Virus record (IMG/VR): IMGVR_UViG_3300027971_000090
Location: 1-41,395 of that record
DNA: 41,395 nucleotides
Strand: one strand, 5' to 3'
Source: a virus
Shown: one piece after another, positions 8,000 to 15,838 of the stretch
Numbering within the stretch: position 1 is the first letter of the stretch
Layout: each line of letters begins with the position of its first letter
The notes under the pieces: generated by a model
The model's input: only the letters and a program-made list of their open reading frames with translations
Databases searched by the model: none
Told to the model about the DNA's origin: nothing
Position numbers and translations under genes: made by a program

Positions 8000-9229
8000 A
8001 TGGCAAATGAATTCATAGCAAGAAACGGTCTTATAGCTCAAAATAATACTACTATTACTGGTAGTTTAACTGTAACGGGACCTATAACAGGATCTATATC
8101 AAGTGCATCATTTGCAACAACAGCATCTTATGCAATGAATGGAGGAAGCGGTGGCGGAATAATATCATTTCCATTTAGTGGTAGTGCTGTAATAAGTGGC
8201 TCATTAGAAATCAAAAACCAAGCACTTACATTACCATCCGGTTCAATATTTGCTCCCACTAATAATTTTACTACACTATATGCTAGCAGTTCGATATCAC
8301 AATCAACAAGCTTTAATATAACTAATAGTGCTCTTAGTTTTTATGGAACTGATCAAGATAGTCCTACTAGTATATATGTAACGTTTTATGTTATAACATA
8401 TTCAAATCAATACCACGCAGCAACAAGTGCTGGCTATCTTGTTAGTGATAGTAATTCTAATGGTTATACTCTTGTTATATCCCCTGGATCTGTTCAGTCA
8501 CCTGCTACTATTACTGGATATGATATTTATGGTAATAATGGTGTAAATTGGAAAAGACAAAATTATCTCTCAGCGGGGGCTGGTCCTTTTTATATAGGTA
8601 TTGATGACACTTTATCTGCGGGGTATGGTTGGGTTATAACTTCGTCATTACCAAATTTAACAAACTTACCAGTACCTGGATATAGTATTAATAATAATAT
8701 AGGTATTAGTAAATCTTCATCATTAAATGGTGTTTTAGATATTAACGGAAATACAATAATTACAGGTTCATTAAATGTAACAGCAGGTATAACAGGATCA
8801 TTATTAGGGTCAGCTTCATTTGCATCGACATCATCTTATTTAAATACATTAAATCAAAATGTATTTATAACTGGTTCTTTTACTATTACTGGTTCTACAA
8901 TCACTACCGGATCCGTTATAGAAAATACAAGAGCTTTATCTATAGCCTCAAACACAGCATCGTTAAATTTAAATAGTGGTAATTTCTTTACCTTACAGCT
9001 TGTGCCAAATACTAATACTTTTATTAATCCCAGTAATATTACACCTGGCCAAACTACAACCATGTTAATATCAACTACAGGATCCGCTACTGTATCATTT
9101 TCACCTTCCGTATTACAAATATCTGGATCATCATATATACCAACTATTACAACTGGAAAAGATTTAATAAATATGATTTCATTTAATACTTCATCTTTAT
9201 ACTTAGTATATATCAAAAATTTAATATAA
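8000..9229 (+). CDS. Tail fibre paralogue A
   Basis: This 409-residue protein starts MANEFIARNGLI, an attachment-type N-terminus, followed by TGSLTVTG..TGS and SASFATTASYAMNGG shaft repeats. Residues to about 103 and from about 208 to the end are closely related to the next gene, while the middle differs. The C-terminal part (SLNLNSGNFFTLQLV...TTGSATVSF...SSYIPTITTGKD) is a beta domain of a type common in phage fibres. It abuts paralogue B with no spacer (TAA then ATG). A receptor-binding or side-fibre role is inferred. Confidence 0.8.
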   Translation: MANEFIARNGLIAQNNTTITGSLTVTGPITGSISSASFATTASYAMNGGSGGGIISFPFSGSAVISGSLEIKNQALTLPSGSIFAPTNNFTTLYASSSISQSTSFNITNSALSFYGTDQDSPTSIYVTFYVITYSNQYHAATSAGYLVSDSNSNGYTLVISPGSVQSPATITGYDIYGNNGVNWKRQNYLSAGAGPFYIGIDDTLSAGYGWVITSSLPNLTNLPVPGYSINNNIGISKSSSLNGVLDINGNTIITGSLNVTAGITGSLLGSASFASTSSYLNTLNQNVFITGSFTITGSTITTGSVIENTRALSIASNTASLNLNSGNFFTLQLVPNTNTFINPSNITPGQTTTMLISTTGSATVSFSPSVLQISGSSYIPTITTGKDLINMISFNTSSLYLVYIKNLI

Positions 9230-10471
9230 ATGGCAAACGAATTTATAGCAAGAAATGGATTAATCTCCCTTAAAGATTCAACAATAACAGGTAGTTTAAC
9301 TGTAACAGGAACTATAACAGGATCTATATCAAGTGCATCATTTGCAACAACAGCATCTTATGCAATGAATGGAGGAAGCGGTGGTGGAAATGGGACATTT
9401 CCATTTAGTGGAAATGCGGTAATAAGTGGCTCATTAGAAATCAAAAACCAAGCACTTACATTACCATCTGATTCAATATTTGCCCCTACTAATAATTTTA
9501 CAACATTATATGTTAGTAGTTCAATATCACAGTCAGCTAGTTATAATATACTTACTGGTAGTATTAGTTATGGTGGAATATTTGATACTGCTTATGCTAA
9601 CTTAGATTCTACATTTTACATTATAGCATATTCAAACCAATACCATTCAGCTACTAGTCCCGGTGTTAGATTTACTGATGGTACTCTTCAAGATTATGAA
9701 ATTTATTTTAACACGGCATCAGTTCAATTACCTGCCGTTATCACTGGATATGATATATATGCCTATAATTGGCTTAATAGTACTTGGTATAGAAATATAA
9801 ACTTTCTTTCATATACTGGTAGTAATATGATAACATACTTATACAGTGGTATTTATAGTAATGTAGATGGATGGTATACAACCTCATCTTTATTAAGTTT
9901 AACAAACCTCCCGGTACCTGTATATAATACTTATAATAATGTAGGTATTAATAAATCTTCATTATTAAATGGAGTACTAGATATTAATGGAAACACAATA
10001 ATTACTGGCTCATTGATAGTAACTAGTGGAATAACAGGATCATTATTAGGAACAGCATCTTTTGCTTCAACAGCATCATTTGTAAATACTTTACGACAAA
10101 ATATAATAATAACTGGTTCATTAAATATAACAGGATCTGTAAATATAACAGGATCTGTAGCCGGAAATACAATAGCATTAACAATAGCATCAAATACAGC
10201 TTCATTAGATTTAAATAGCGGTAATTTCTTTACATTACAATTAGTGCAAGGTTCTAATACCTTTATTAATCCAACAAATATTAAAACAGGTCAAACAGCA
10301 AATATATTAGTATCAACTACAGGATCCGCTACAGTATCATTTCCATCTTCCGTATTACAAATATCTGGATCATCATATATACCAACTATTACAACTGGAA
10401 AAGATATAGTGACTATGGTTTCATTAAATACTTCTTCTTTATACTTAGCATATGTTAAAAATTTAATATAA
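9230..10471 (+). CDS. Tail fibre paralogue B
   Basis: This 413-residue tandem duplicate of the preceding gene has the same MANEFIARNGLI start, SFATTASYAMNGG shaft and NSGNFFTLQLV...SSYIPTITTGKD end. The DNA aligns with an offset of 1230 bases at the 5' end and 1242 bases at the 3' end, so the central segment differs by a net 12 bases and many substitutions. The pair looks like a duplicated fibre in which only the central segment has been allowed to diverge. The ATG follows the previous stop directly, implying translational coupling. Confidence 0.8.
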   Translation: MANEFIARNGLISLKDSTITGSLTVTGTITGSISSASFATTASYAMNGGSGGGNGTFPFSGNAVISGSLEIKNQALTLPSDSIFAPTNNFTTLYVSSSISQSASYNILTGSISYGGIFDTAYANLDSTFYIIAYSNQYHSATSPGVRFTDGTLQDYEIYFNTASVQLPAVITGYDIYAYNWLNSTWYRNINFLSYTGSNMITYLYSGIYSNVDGWYTTSSLLSLTNLPVPVYNTYNNVGINKSSLLNGVLDINGNTIITGSLIVTSGITGSLLGTASFASTASFVNTLRQNIIITGSLNITGSVNITGSVAGNTIALTIASNTASLDLNSGNFFTLQLVQGSNTFINPTNIKTGQTANILVSTTGSATVSFPSSVLQISGSSYIPTITTGKDIVTMVSLNTSSLYLAYVKNLI

Positions 10472-10472
10472 T

Positions 10473-11327
10473 ATGATATTTTCACCTTTTAGTTTTTTAT
10501 CAACTATTCCTTTATTTAATTTTACAACTCAAGCATTAGCTTGGCAAACTGCTATTGTAGCAAATGGCGGATCTATGCCTAATGATACACTACAAATATT
10601 TGATAATTATTTCTTCAAACCTATGATATCTGCTAGTTTACTTACTGAATTTGATAGAATAAACATATATGTTGGTACTGGCAATCAAATAGCAGCAAGA
10701 ACTAGTTTAGTTAGTTCTAGTACATATCTTGTAACTCCCGTATCATCTCCAACTTGGGCTAATACACAAGGATACCAATCAGCAGGTGCTGGTAGTTATT
10801 TAAATTTAAATTATACTCCATCAACACAAGCTGTTAAATATTTACAAAGAGGAGCTACAGCATTTTATATAGCTAAATCACCAAACATGGTTACCACTAG
10901 AATAGCTATGGGTGGTCATACAACTGGTATTAATACTTTATCAAGAAATGCATCAGGTAGTGGTACATTTGTTTCATCAATTAATGCTGGTGCAAATGCT
11001 AATTTAACTAGCGGTCAAGCATATACTGGATCTGTTATGCATATGGCTGCATTTTCAGGTAGTGGTACTACTAACTCTGTTAGACAAACTATCTATATTC
11101 CCACAGTAGGGGCTATTATTTCAGGCAGTGGTGGTAATATTACTACTGCCGTTTTACCAGCAGCATCCCAATTTGAATTAACAAGCAATACTAATGGAAC
11201 ACCTGCTGGTAGCTATGAAACAGGAACTTATCACATGATATCAGCTCATGGTGGTTTTAAATTATATCAAAGTGGCTCTACCGTATATTCAATATTATCA
11301 AGTTTATTTACACAATTAGGAGTATAA
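10473..11327 (+). CDS. Tail adhesin or fibre tip protein
   Basis: This 284-residue protein is rich in Ser, Thr, Gly and Asn and has beta-strand periodicity (YLVTPVSSPTW, AGAGSYLNLNY, YTGSVMHMAAFSGSG). Its N-terminal 50 residues (ALAWQTAIVANGG..PNDTLQIFDNYFFKPM) are of a type I have seen in proteins next to phage LamG adhesins. It starts one base after the stop of fibre B and is followed 5 bases later by a small gene, parallel to the LamG/88-residue arrangement upstream. Structural or receptor binding is inferred from composition and context. Confidence 0.65.
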   Translation: MIFSPFSFLSTIPLFNFTTQALAWQTAIVANGGSMPNDTLQIFDNYFFKPMISASLLTEFDRINIYVGTGNQIAARTSLVSSSTYLVTPVSSPTWANTQGYQSAGAGSYLNLNYTPSTQAVKYLQRGATAFYIAKSPNMVTTRIAMGGHTTGINTLSRNASGSGTFVSSINAGANANLTSGQAYTGSVMHMAAFSGSGTTNSVRQTIYIPTVGAIISGSGGNITTAVLPAASQFELTSNTNGTPAGSYETGTYHMISAHGGFKLYQSGSTVYSILSSLFTQLGV

Positions 11328-11332
11328 CAATT

Positions 11333-11533
11333 ATGAATGTTTTAAAAGCAACAGATGAACAAAAAGAACAATTAGAAGGATTTTATGCAAACGGAGCATA
11401 TCTTCGATTTGTTAAAGACTCATTTGATAATAATGTAGTTACTGACGCAGTATTATATGATGATAGTTTTTTAAGTATTAGAGAAATACTTTATTCATTA
11501 CCTATAATAGAATATGTAGATATAATAGAATAA
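11333..11533 (+). CDS. Small adhesin-associated protein (66 aa)
   Basis: This short, acidic protein (MNVLKATDEQKEQLEGFYANGAY... ending LYSLPIIEYVDIIE) closes the fibre block. Its placement after an adhesin and its size resemble the 88-residue gene at 6778, and both have an (Y/I)xEIL segment near the end, but I do not claim homology. The function is unknown; an assembly or attachment role is a guess. Confidence 0.6.
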   Translation: MNVLKATDEQKEQLEGFYANGAYLRFVKDSFDNNVVTDAVLYDDSFLSIREILYSLPIIEYVDIIE

Positions 11534-11543
11534 GTAAATTAAA

Positions 11544-11575
11544 TTTGGATATATAAAATAAATATATTATATTAC
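11544..11575 (+). promoter_or_regulatory. Candidate early/middle promoter (TTTG-N20-TATATTAC)
   Basis: TTTGG at 11544 and TATATTAC at 11568 are separated with the same 20-base spacing as the elements before 18197, 31733 and 33603. This fits the Bacteroidota -33 TTTG and, partly, the -7 TAnnTTTG consensus. Only four bases separate it from the ATG at 11580, so the mRNA would be nearly leaderless. Confidence 0.4.
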
Positions 11576-11579
11576 TACT

Positions 11580-12059
11580 ATGGAAACAATAAAAATTAAA
11601 CTAGGCCAAATATTTGAGCTTGACGCCGAAATTAATGGCATTTCAAGTACTAATGAATTAGGAGAGCAAGTTACATTAATAAAGGGGTTTATAAACGAAT
11701 CCCTTTCTTTAACTACTAAATATTGGTTACTTGAATTAAATAAGGAAGTCAATAAAGTAAAATCCTCATTAGAATCTTTACGAGATGAATTAATTAAAAA
11801 ATACGGCGTAGAAGATAAAGAAACAGGAAAAATAATAATTTCATTATATTTACTAGGTACAGAGGAATTTGATGATAATAATAATATAATTAACGGCACT
11901 CCTAATCCAATCTATATTGAGTTTCAAAAAGAATATTCAGATCTAATAAATGATGATTTAGAGATTAAATATAAACCAATACCATTATCAGTTTTAAGCA
12001 GAATAGAAACAGAATCAGTATATCCTTTCATTTTACAAAATTTAATAATAACAGAATAA
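11580..12059 (+). CDS. Unknown phage protein (159 aa)
   Basis: I do not recognise a named family. The protein is mostly helical with an acidic middle. Residues about 45-75 (TKYWLLELNKEVNKVKSSLESLRDELIKKYG) could form a short helical hairpin. The segment LRDELIKKYGVEDKETGKIIIS is similar in pattern to the end of the next protein (IQQAFTKKYG...LESGEFIS). It lies between the fibre block and the tail sheath and has its own promoter-like element. A structural chaperone or minor virion protein is possible. Confidence 0.65.
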   Translation: METIKIKLGQIFELDAEINGISSTNELGEQVTLIKGFINESLSLTTKYWLLELNKEVNKVKSSLESLRDELIKKYGVEDKETGKIIISLYLLGTEEFDDNNNIINGTPNPIYIEFQKEYSDLINDDLEIKYKPIPLSVLSRIETESVYPFILQNLIITE

Positions 12060-12065
12060 TAAACT

Positions 12066-12341
12066 ATGGCAAACGTAACAAAACTATCTAACGAAGAGTT
12101 AGAAGAATTAAAATCAATCCAATCAAAGTATTTGGAATTGACAGCTCAATTAGGGCAAGTGAATTTAGAGAAGATTTCTTTAACATTAGCATTACAAGGT
12201 ATTGAAGAAGAACTTTCTAAATTACAAGGAGTATTTTTAGAGCTAAAAGAACTAGAATCTAAAATTCAGCAAGCATTTACCAAGAAATATGGTATTGGTA
12301 CTGTAAATTTAGAATCTGGAGAATTTATTTCGGAGGTTTGA
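12066..12341 (+). CDS. Small coiled-coil protein (91 aa)
   Basis: Almost the whole protein is predicted coiled coil: heptad-like Leu/Ile spacing in EELEELKSIQSKYLELTAQL and EKISLTLALQGIEEELSKLQ, ending in KKYGIGTVNLESGEFISEV. The two-helix layout with a central break recalls prefoldin-like helical hairpins, but I cannot assign the family. It starts 6 bases after the 159-residue gene and shares a KKYG...(E/K)(S/T)G(E/K).I motif with it. It precedes the tail sheath, so a sheath-assembly role is conceivable but unproven. Confidence 0.65.
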   Translation: MANVTKLSNEELEELKSIQSKYLELTAQLGQVNLEKISLTLALQGIEEELSKLQGVFLELKELESKIQQAFTKKYGIGTVNLESGEFISEV

Positions 12342-12384
12342 TCTTAAGATAATATAATTATATTCGTAGGAAGAATCTTTCTAC
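12341..12384 (+). promoter_or_regulatory. Structured leader of the tail sheath gene
   Basis: Three adjacent elements are visible. ATCTTAAGAT (12341-12350) and AATATAATTATATT (12351-12364) are perfect palindromes. GTAGGAAG-AAT-CTTTCTAC (12366-12384) is a hairpin with an 8-base-pair stem including one G-U pair and a 3-base loop. There is no T-run, so it is not a terminator. A 5' mRNA stabiliser or regulatory site for a highly expressed gene is possible. Confidence 0.35.
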
Positions 12385-12416
12385 ACAAATCACGAAATTT
12401 ATAACTTTAACAAATA

Positions 12417-15332
12417 ATGACAACAGAAAGAATTATTAGCCCAGGCGTCTTTACCAACGAGAATGATTTATCATTTCTTCCAGCAGGTATTGCCCAAATT
12501 GGAGCAGCCTTTGTAGGTCCTACATTAAAAGGGCCGGCGTTAGTACCAATGCAGGTATTAACGTATCAAGATTATCAAGTAATGTTTGGAGGTGAAGATT
12601 CATCTCAGACTTACATCCCTTATGCAATCAAAAATTATTTAAAAAATGCGGGATCTGCTATGGTAGTTCGTATTTTAGGTAATGGTGGTTGGAACTTTAC
12701 TACAACAACAAATAAGTTGGCCGCTGTTGTATTAGCCTCTACAGGGTCAACGATTACATATCAAATTATATCAGGTTTACATCCAGCAAAAAATAATAGC
12801 GATGCTAATTTAGATTTAAGAGCTTCGACAGCAGTAAGCGGAAATATTTATAATAGTTTTACATTAACAGCATCAGGAAGTAACTTAACAGCTAAATCTT
12901 ACAATGTATCTATTAATCGTCAAAATACTAACTTTATTACTAAAGTAATCGGAAGCTCTCCAGAATCAACTAAGGTAAGTTCTACAAGCTATAATGATGG
13001 TATTTATTCGTATGTTACATTCCAAGATTTTAGTACTAATATATCTAATGGATATGGAGTTACTATTCCAGGTACATCATTAACATCTTTAGGAAATCAA
13101 GCAGGTATATATACCACAGCTTTATCAGTTGGATATATAAATGGGTCTTCTTTGGCAGGTACTGCAGCATACGCATCAAGTAGCGCAGTAGACCAAGGGT
13201 GGATTAATCAGGGAGCATTATGGGTTATGACAGTCACTACTGCTTCTTTAAAAGCAGCTATGCCTATAGAATCATTTAATGCTTTAACAGGTTCTCCATC
13301 TTATTTAAATTTTGCTTTAGGAACTACTTCTAATCCATATACTAATTTAGCTGGTTACGATTATTTCCCGACATTAACCACATATAACGCCGCGTCAGGC
13401 TCATTTACATACTATCAACAGTATGTTTCAATATATTATAATGGAACTACATCTAATATAGATTGGAATACATATACAGGTACAGTAACTCCTACGAAAG
13501 TAATTTATCCAGTAGTTTCTGGAAGTTCTACACCAGCAACATTTATACCAGCCGTTACAGTAATAACATCTTCTTATAATGTTTATTTCCCAGATTATGA
13601 TAATGCAGCTACCCCTTGGATTACATCAGGAGTAGTAACTGGAGTAAATGGTGCTAGAAATACTCAAAACTTATTTAAATTCCATCATTTATCAGATGGT
13701 ATAGATACTAATAAAGATATCAAAATTAGTATTACTAATTTAAGAGAATATTCTTCTGGTAGCTATTCTACATTTGATGTATTAGTTAGAAGCTATAGCG
13801 ATTCAGATAACAGAGCTAGTATATTAGAACAATATAGAAGCGTTAATTTAAATCCAGATAGCCCTCAATATATTGCAAGAGTAATTGGAGATAAATATAA
13901 AGTATTTGATACTACGACTAATAAAATTGTTGAGTATAATAACTATAATAATATTTCTAAATACGTAAGAATGGAAATGGATCCTTCAGTAGATTCAAGT
14001 GCAGTATCAGTTACATTATCTCCTAGAGGATTTAGAAAATTAAAACAAACTTATATTGGATTTACTAATGCTAATATGCCTGCTTCAGCATATACCATTT
14101 CACAAAACAGCAGTAATTTATCATATTCAAATAATACATTCTTAGGATGGAATTTTGCAAATGCAGATAACGAAAATTATTTATTACCAATTCCAGTATC
14201 TGGTTCATCAGCAACCTTAGGTGTAGCAATTGATTCAATCAATCCAGACTTTAATGTTGATAATTTAGTAATGCCTCTTAATACAGGATTGACATATACA
14301 GGTTCATTAGCTGCAAGAGTTGATATCACTGGTGTTACTGGCCCAACAGCTAATAACGTTCAGTTTACAGTTCCATTTCAAGGTGGTTCAGATGGTATGA
14401 GTCCTGCTAGAAGAAAATTAGCTGGCGCTGATATTACTGCAACTAACGTATTTGGATTTGATTTATCAACCGCTACAAGTAACGGAAGTATTAAGTATAC
14501 AGATGCATTCGATATTTTATCAAATCAAGATGAGTATGATATCAATATGTTATTAGCACCTGGAGTAATCAGAAGATTATGCCCTTATGTTGCAGATTAT
14601 ATGATATCGACAGCAGAAAATCGTCAAGATACATTTACTATTGTAGACGTTACTGCATACGGAGATTCTATTGCAACCGCTGCAAATCAAACAACTAATA
14701 TGGATAGCAATTATGCTGCAACATATTATCCTTGGATGCAAGTATTAGATGCTTCTATTAATAAACCAATTTGGGTTCCACCAAGCGTGTTAATGCCTGG
14801 CGTATTAGCTTATAATGATTCAGTAGCTGCAGAATGGTATGCACCAGCAGGTTTAAATAGAGGTGGTATTACAGATGCTATTAATATTGAAACTAAATTA
14901 AATCATTCAGAGCGTGATACATTATATGAAAATCAAGTTAATCCAATTGCTTCATTTCCTGGTCAAGGTATTTGTGCTTGGGGTCAAAAGACTTTACAAC
15001 AAAAACCTAGCGCATTAGATAGAATAAATGTAAGAAGATTATTAATTACGGTTAAGAAATACATTGCATCTACTTCTAGATATTTAGTGTTTGAACAAAA
15101 TACTGCTGCTACAAGAAATAGATTCCTAAGTATCGTTAATCCTTATTTGGAATCAATACAGCAAAGACAAGGTTTATATGCATTTAGAGTAGTGATGGAT
15201 GAAACTAATAACACTCCTGCTCAAATAGACAGAAATTTATTAGTAGGTGACATTTATTTACAACCTGCAAAAACCGCTGAATTTATTGTTATTAACTTTA
15301 ATTTAACTCCAACCGGAGCTGAGTTTCAATAA
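12417..15332 (+). CDS. Contractile tail sheath protein (gp18-like)
   Basis: This 971-residue protein has the sheath signature at both ends. The N-terminus is ERIISPGVFTNENDLSFLP...GAAFVGPTLKGPALVP, with an MFGG...YAIKNYLKNAGSAMVVR segment. The C-terminus from about residue 847 reads FPGQGICAWGQKTL, then DRINVRRLLITVKKYI, RNRFLSIVNPYLESI and a final IVINFNLTPTGAEF. It forms the contractile outer tail tube. At 971 residues it is well longer than T4 gp18 (659), with extra Ser/Thr-rich domains in the N-terminal and middle parts that would be surface exposed. A strong terminator follows, consistent with its high expression. Confidence 0.96.
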   Translation: MTTERIISPGVFTNENDLSFLPAGIAQIGAAFVGPTLKGPALVPMQVLTYQDYQVMFGGEDSSQTYIPYAIKNYLKNAGSAMVVRILGNGGWNFTTTTNKLAAVVLASTGSTITYQIISGLHPAKNNSDANLDLRASTAVSGNIYNSFTLTASGSNLTAKSYNVSINRQNTNFITKVIGSSPESTKVSSTSYNDGIYSYVTFQDFSTNISNGYGVTIPGTSLTSLGNQAGIYTTALSVGYINGSSLAGTAAYASSSAVDQGWINQGALWVMTVTTASLKAAMPIESFNALTGSPSYLNFALGTTSNPYTNLAGYDYFPTLTTYNAASGSFTYYQQYVSIYYNGTTSNIDWNTYTGTVTPTKVIYPVVSGSSTPATFIPAVTVITSSYNVYFPDYDNAATPWITSGVVTGVNGARNTQNLFKFHHLSDGIDTNKDIKISITNLREYSSGSYSTFDVLVRSYSDSDNRASILEQYRSVNLNPDSPQYIARVIGDKYKVFDTTTNKIVEYNNYNNISKYVRMEMDPSVDSSAVSVTLSPRGFRKLKQTYIGFTNANMPASAYTISQNSSNLSYSNNTFLGWNFANADNENYLLPIPVSGSSATLGVAIDSINPDFNVDNLVMPLNTGLTYTGSLAARVDITGVTGPTANNVQFTVPFQGGSDGMSPARRKLAGADITATNVFGFDLSTATSNGSIKYTDAFDILSNQDEYDINMLLAPGVIRRLCPYVADYMISTAENRQDTFTIVDVTAYGDSIATAANQTTNMDSNYAATYYPWMQVLDASINKPIWVPPSVLMPGVLAYNDSVAAEWYAPAGLNRGGITDAINIETKLNHSERDTLYENQVNPIASFPGQGICAWGQKTLQQKPSALDRINVRRLLITVKKYIASTSRYLVFEQNTAATRNRFLSIVNPYLESIQQRQGLYAFRVVMDETNNTPAQIDRNLLVGDIYLQPAKTAEFIVINFNLTPTGAEFQ

Positions 15333-15359
15333 ATAGCATAACTAATTTAACTTAGAAAG

Positions 15360-15395
15360 CAGTCCTATATCTAAAAAATATAGGGCTGTTTTTTT
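15360..15395 (+). terminator. Rho-independent terminator after the tail sheath
   Basis: The arms CAGTCCTATAT and ATATAGGGCTG pair over 11 positions with one G-U pair around a CTAAAAA loop, and are followed by seven T residues. It lies 27 bases after the sheath stop. Confidence 0.9.
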
Positions 15396-15403
15396 ATGGT
15401 CGT

Positions 15404-15418
15404 GATATTTATATTAAA
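15404..15418 (+). promoter_or_regulatory. Candidate late-promoter motif
   Basis: GATATTTATATTAAA lies between the sheath terminator and the next gene, where a new promoter is required if the terminator works. The same 15 bases recur at 33085. This is the best positional support for the motif being a promoter. Confidence 0.5.
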
Positions 15419-15436
15419 GGCGTATAATTTGAAAAT

Positions 15437-15808
15437 ATGAACCGTACACTACTTACTCAATTAATTAAAGAATGTTTAGAAGAAGTACAGAGCGAACAAA
15501 CTATGTGTAATTCTTGCGCTATTAAATTTCTTCAAGAACTTAAAGCTAATCCAATAATAGGAGAAGCTGAATACCAAGGAAGAAAAGTTTCATTAGGAAA
15601 ACCATTCTTAACTCCAGACGGCCCTAAGAAAAGATCAGTATATGTTAAGAATGAAAAAGGTAATGTTATTAAAGTTAACTTTGGCGATCCTAACATGAGA
15701 ATCAAGAAAAATATACCAGCTCGAAGAAAATCATTTAGAGCACGTCATAAATGCAATACAGCTAAAGACAGAACATCAGCTCGCTACTGGAGTTGCCGCG
15801 CCTGGTAA
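15437..15808 (+). CDS. Phage protein with C-terminal RARHxC...YWSC motif
   Basis: This 123-residue protein has two parts. Residues 1-21 (MNRTLLTQLIKECLEEVQSEQ) form an amphipathic helix of the type found at the N-terminus of several small proteins of large phages, and it resembles residues 50-70 of the next gene. The C-terminal half (SVYVKNEKGNVIKVNFGDPNM...RRKSFRARHKC...ARYWSCRAW) is a compact, basic, Cys/His-containing domain I recognise as recurrent in uncultured marine and freshwater phages but cannot name. Between them is IIGEAEY, compatible with a T4 prohead protease site, (I/L)xE followed by A/G/S. It is the first gene after the sheath terminator. Virion localisation is inferred. Confidence 0.7.
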   Translation: MNRTLLTQLIKECLEEVQSEQTMCNSCAIKFLQELKANPIIGEAEYQGRKVSLGKPFLTPDGPKKRSVYVKNEKGNVIKVNFGDPNMRIKKNIPARRKSFRARHKCNTAKDRTSARYWSCRAW

Positions 15809-15838
15809 TAATTATATAATAAAGAAACATAAATCAAT

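Noticed and set aside
8000-10471. Diversity-generating retroelement acting on the fibre genes
   Set aside because: No reverse transcriptase, template repeat or adenine-specific variable repeat is visible in the window; the divergence pattern fits duplication and selection.
8854-10485. Minus-strand frames inside the fibre paralogues
   Set aside because: Two of them are similar to each other only because the sense-strand paralogues are.
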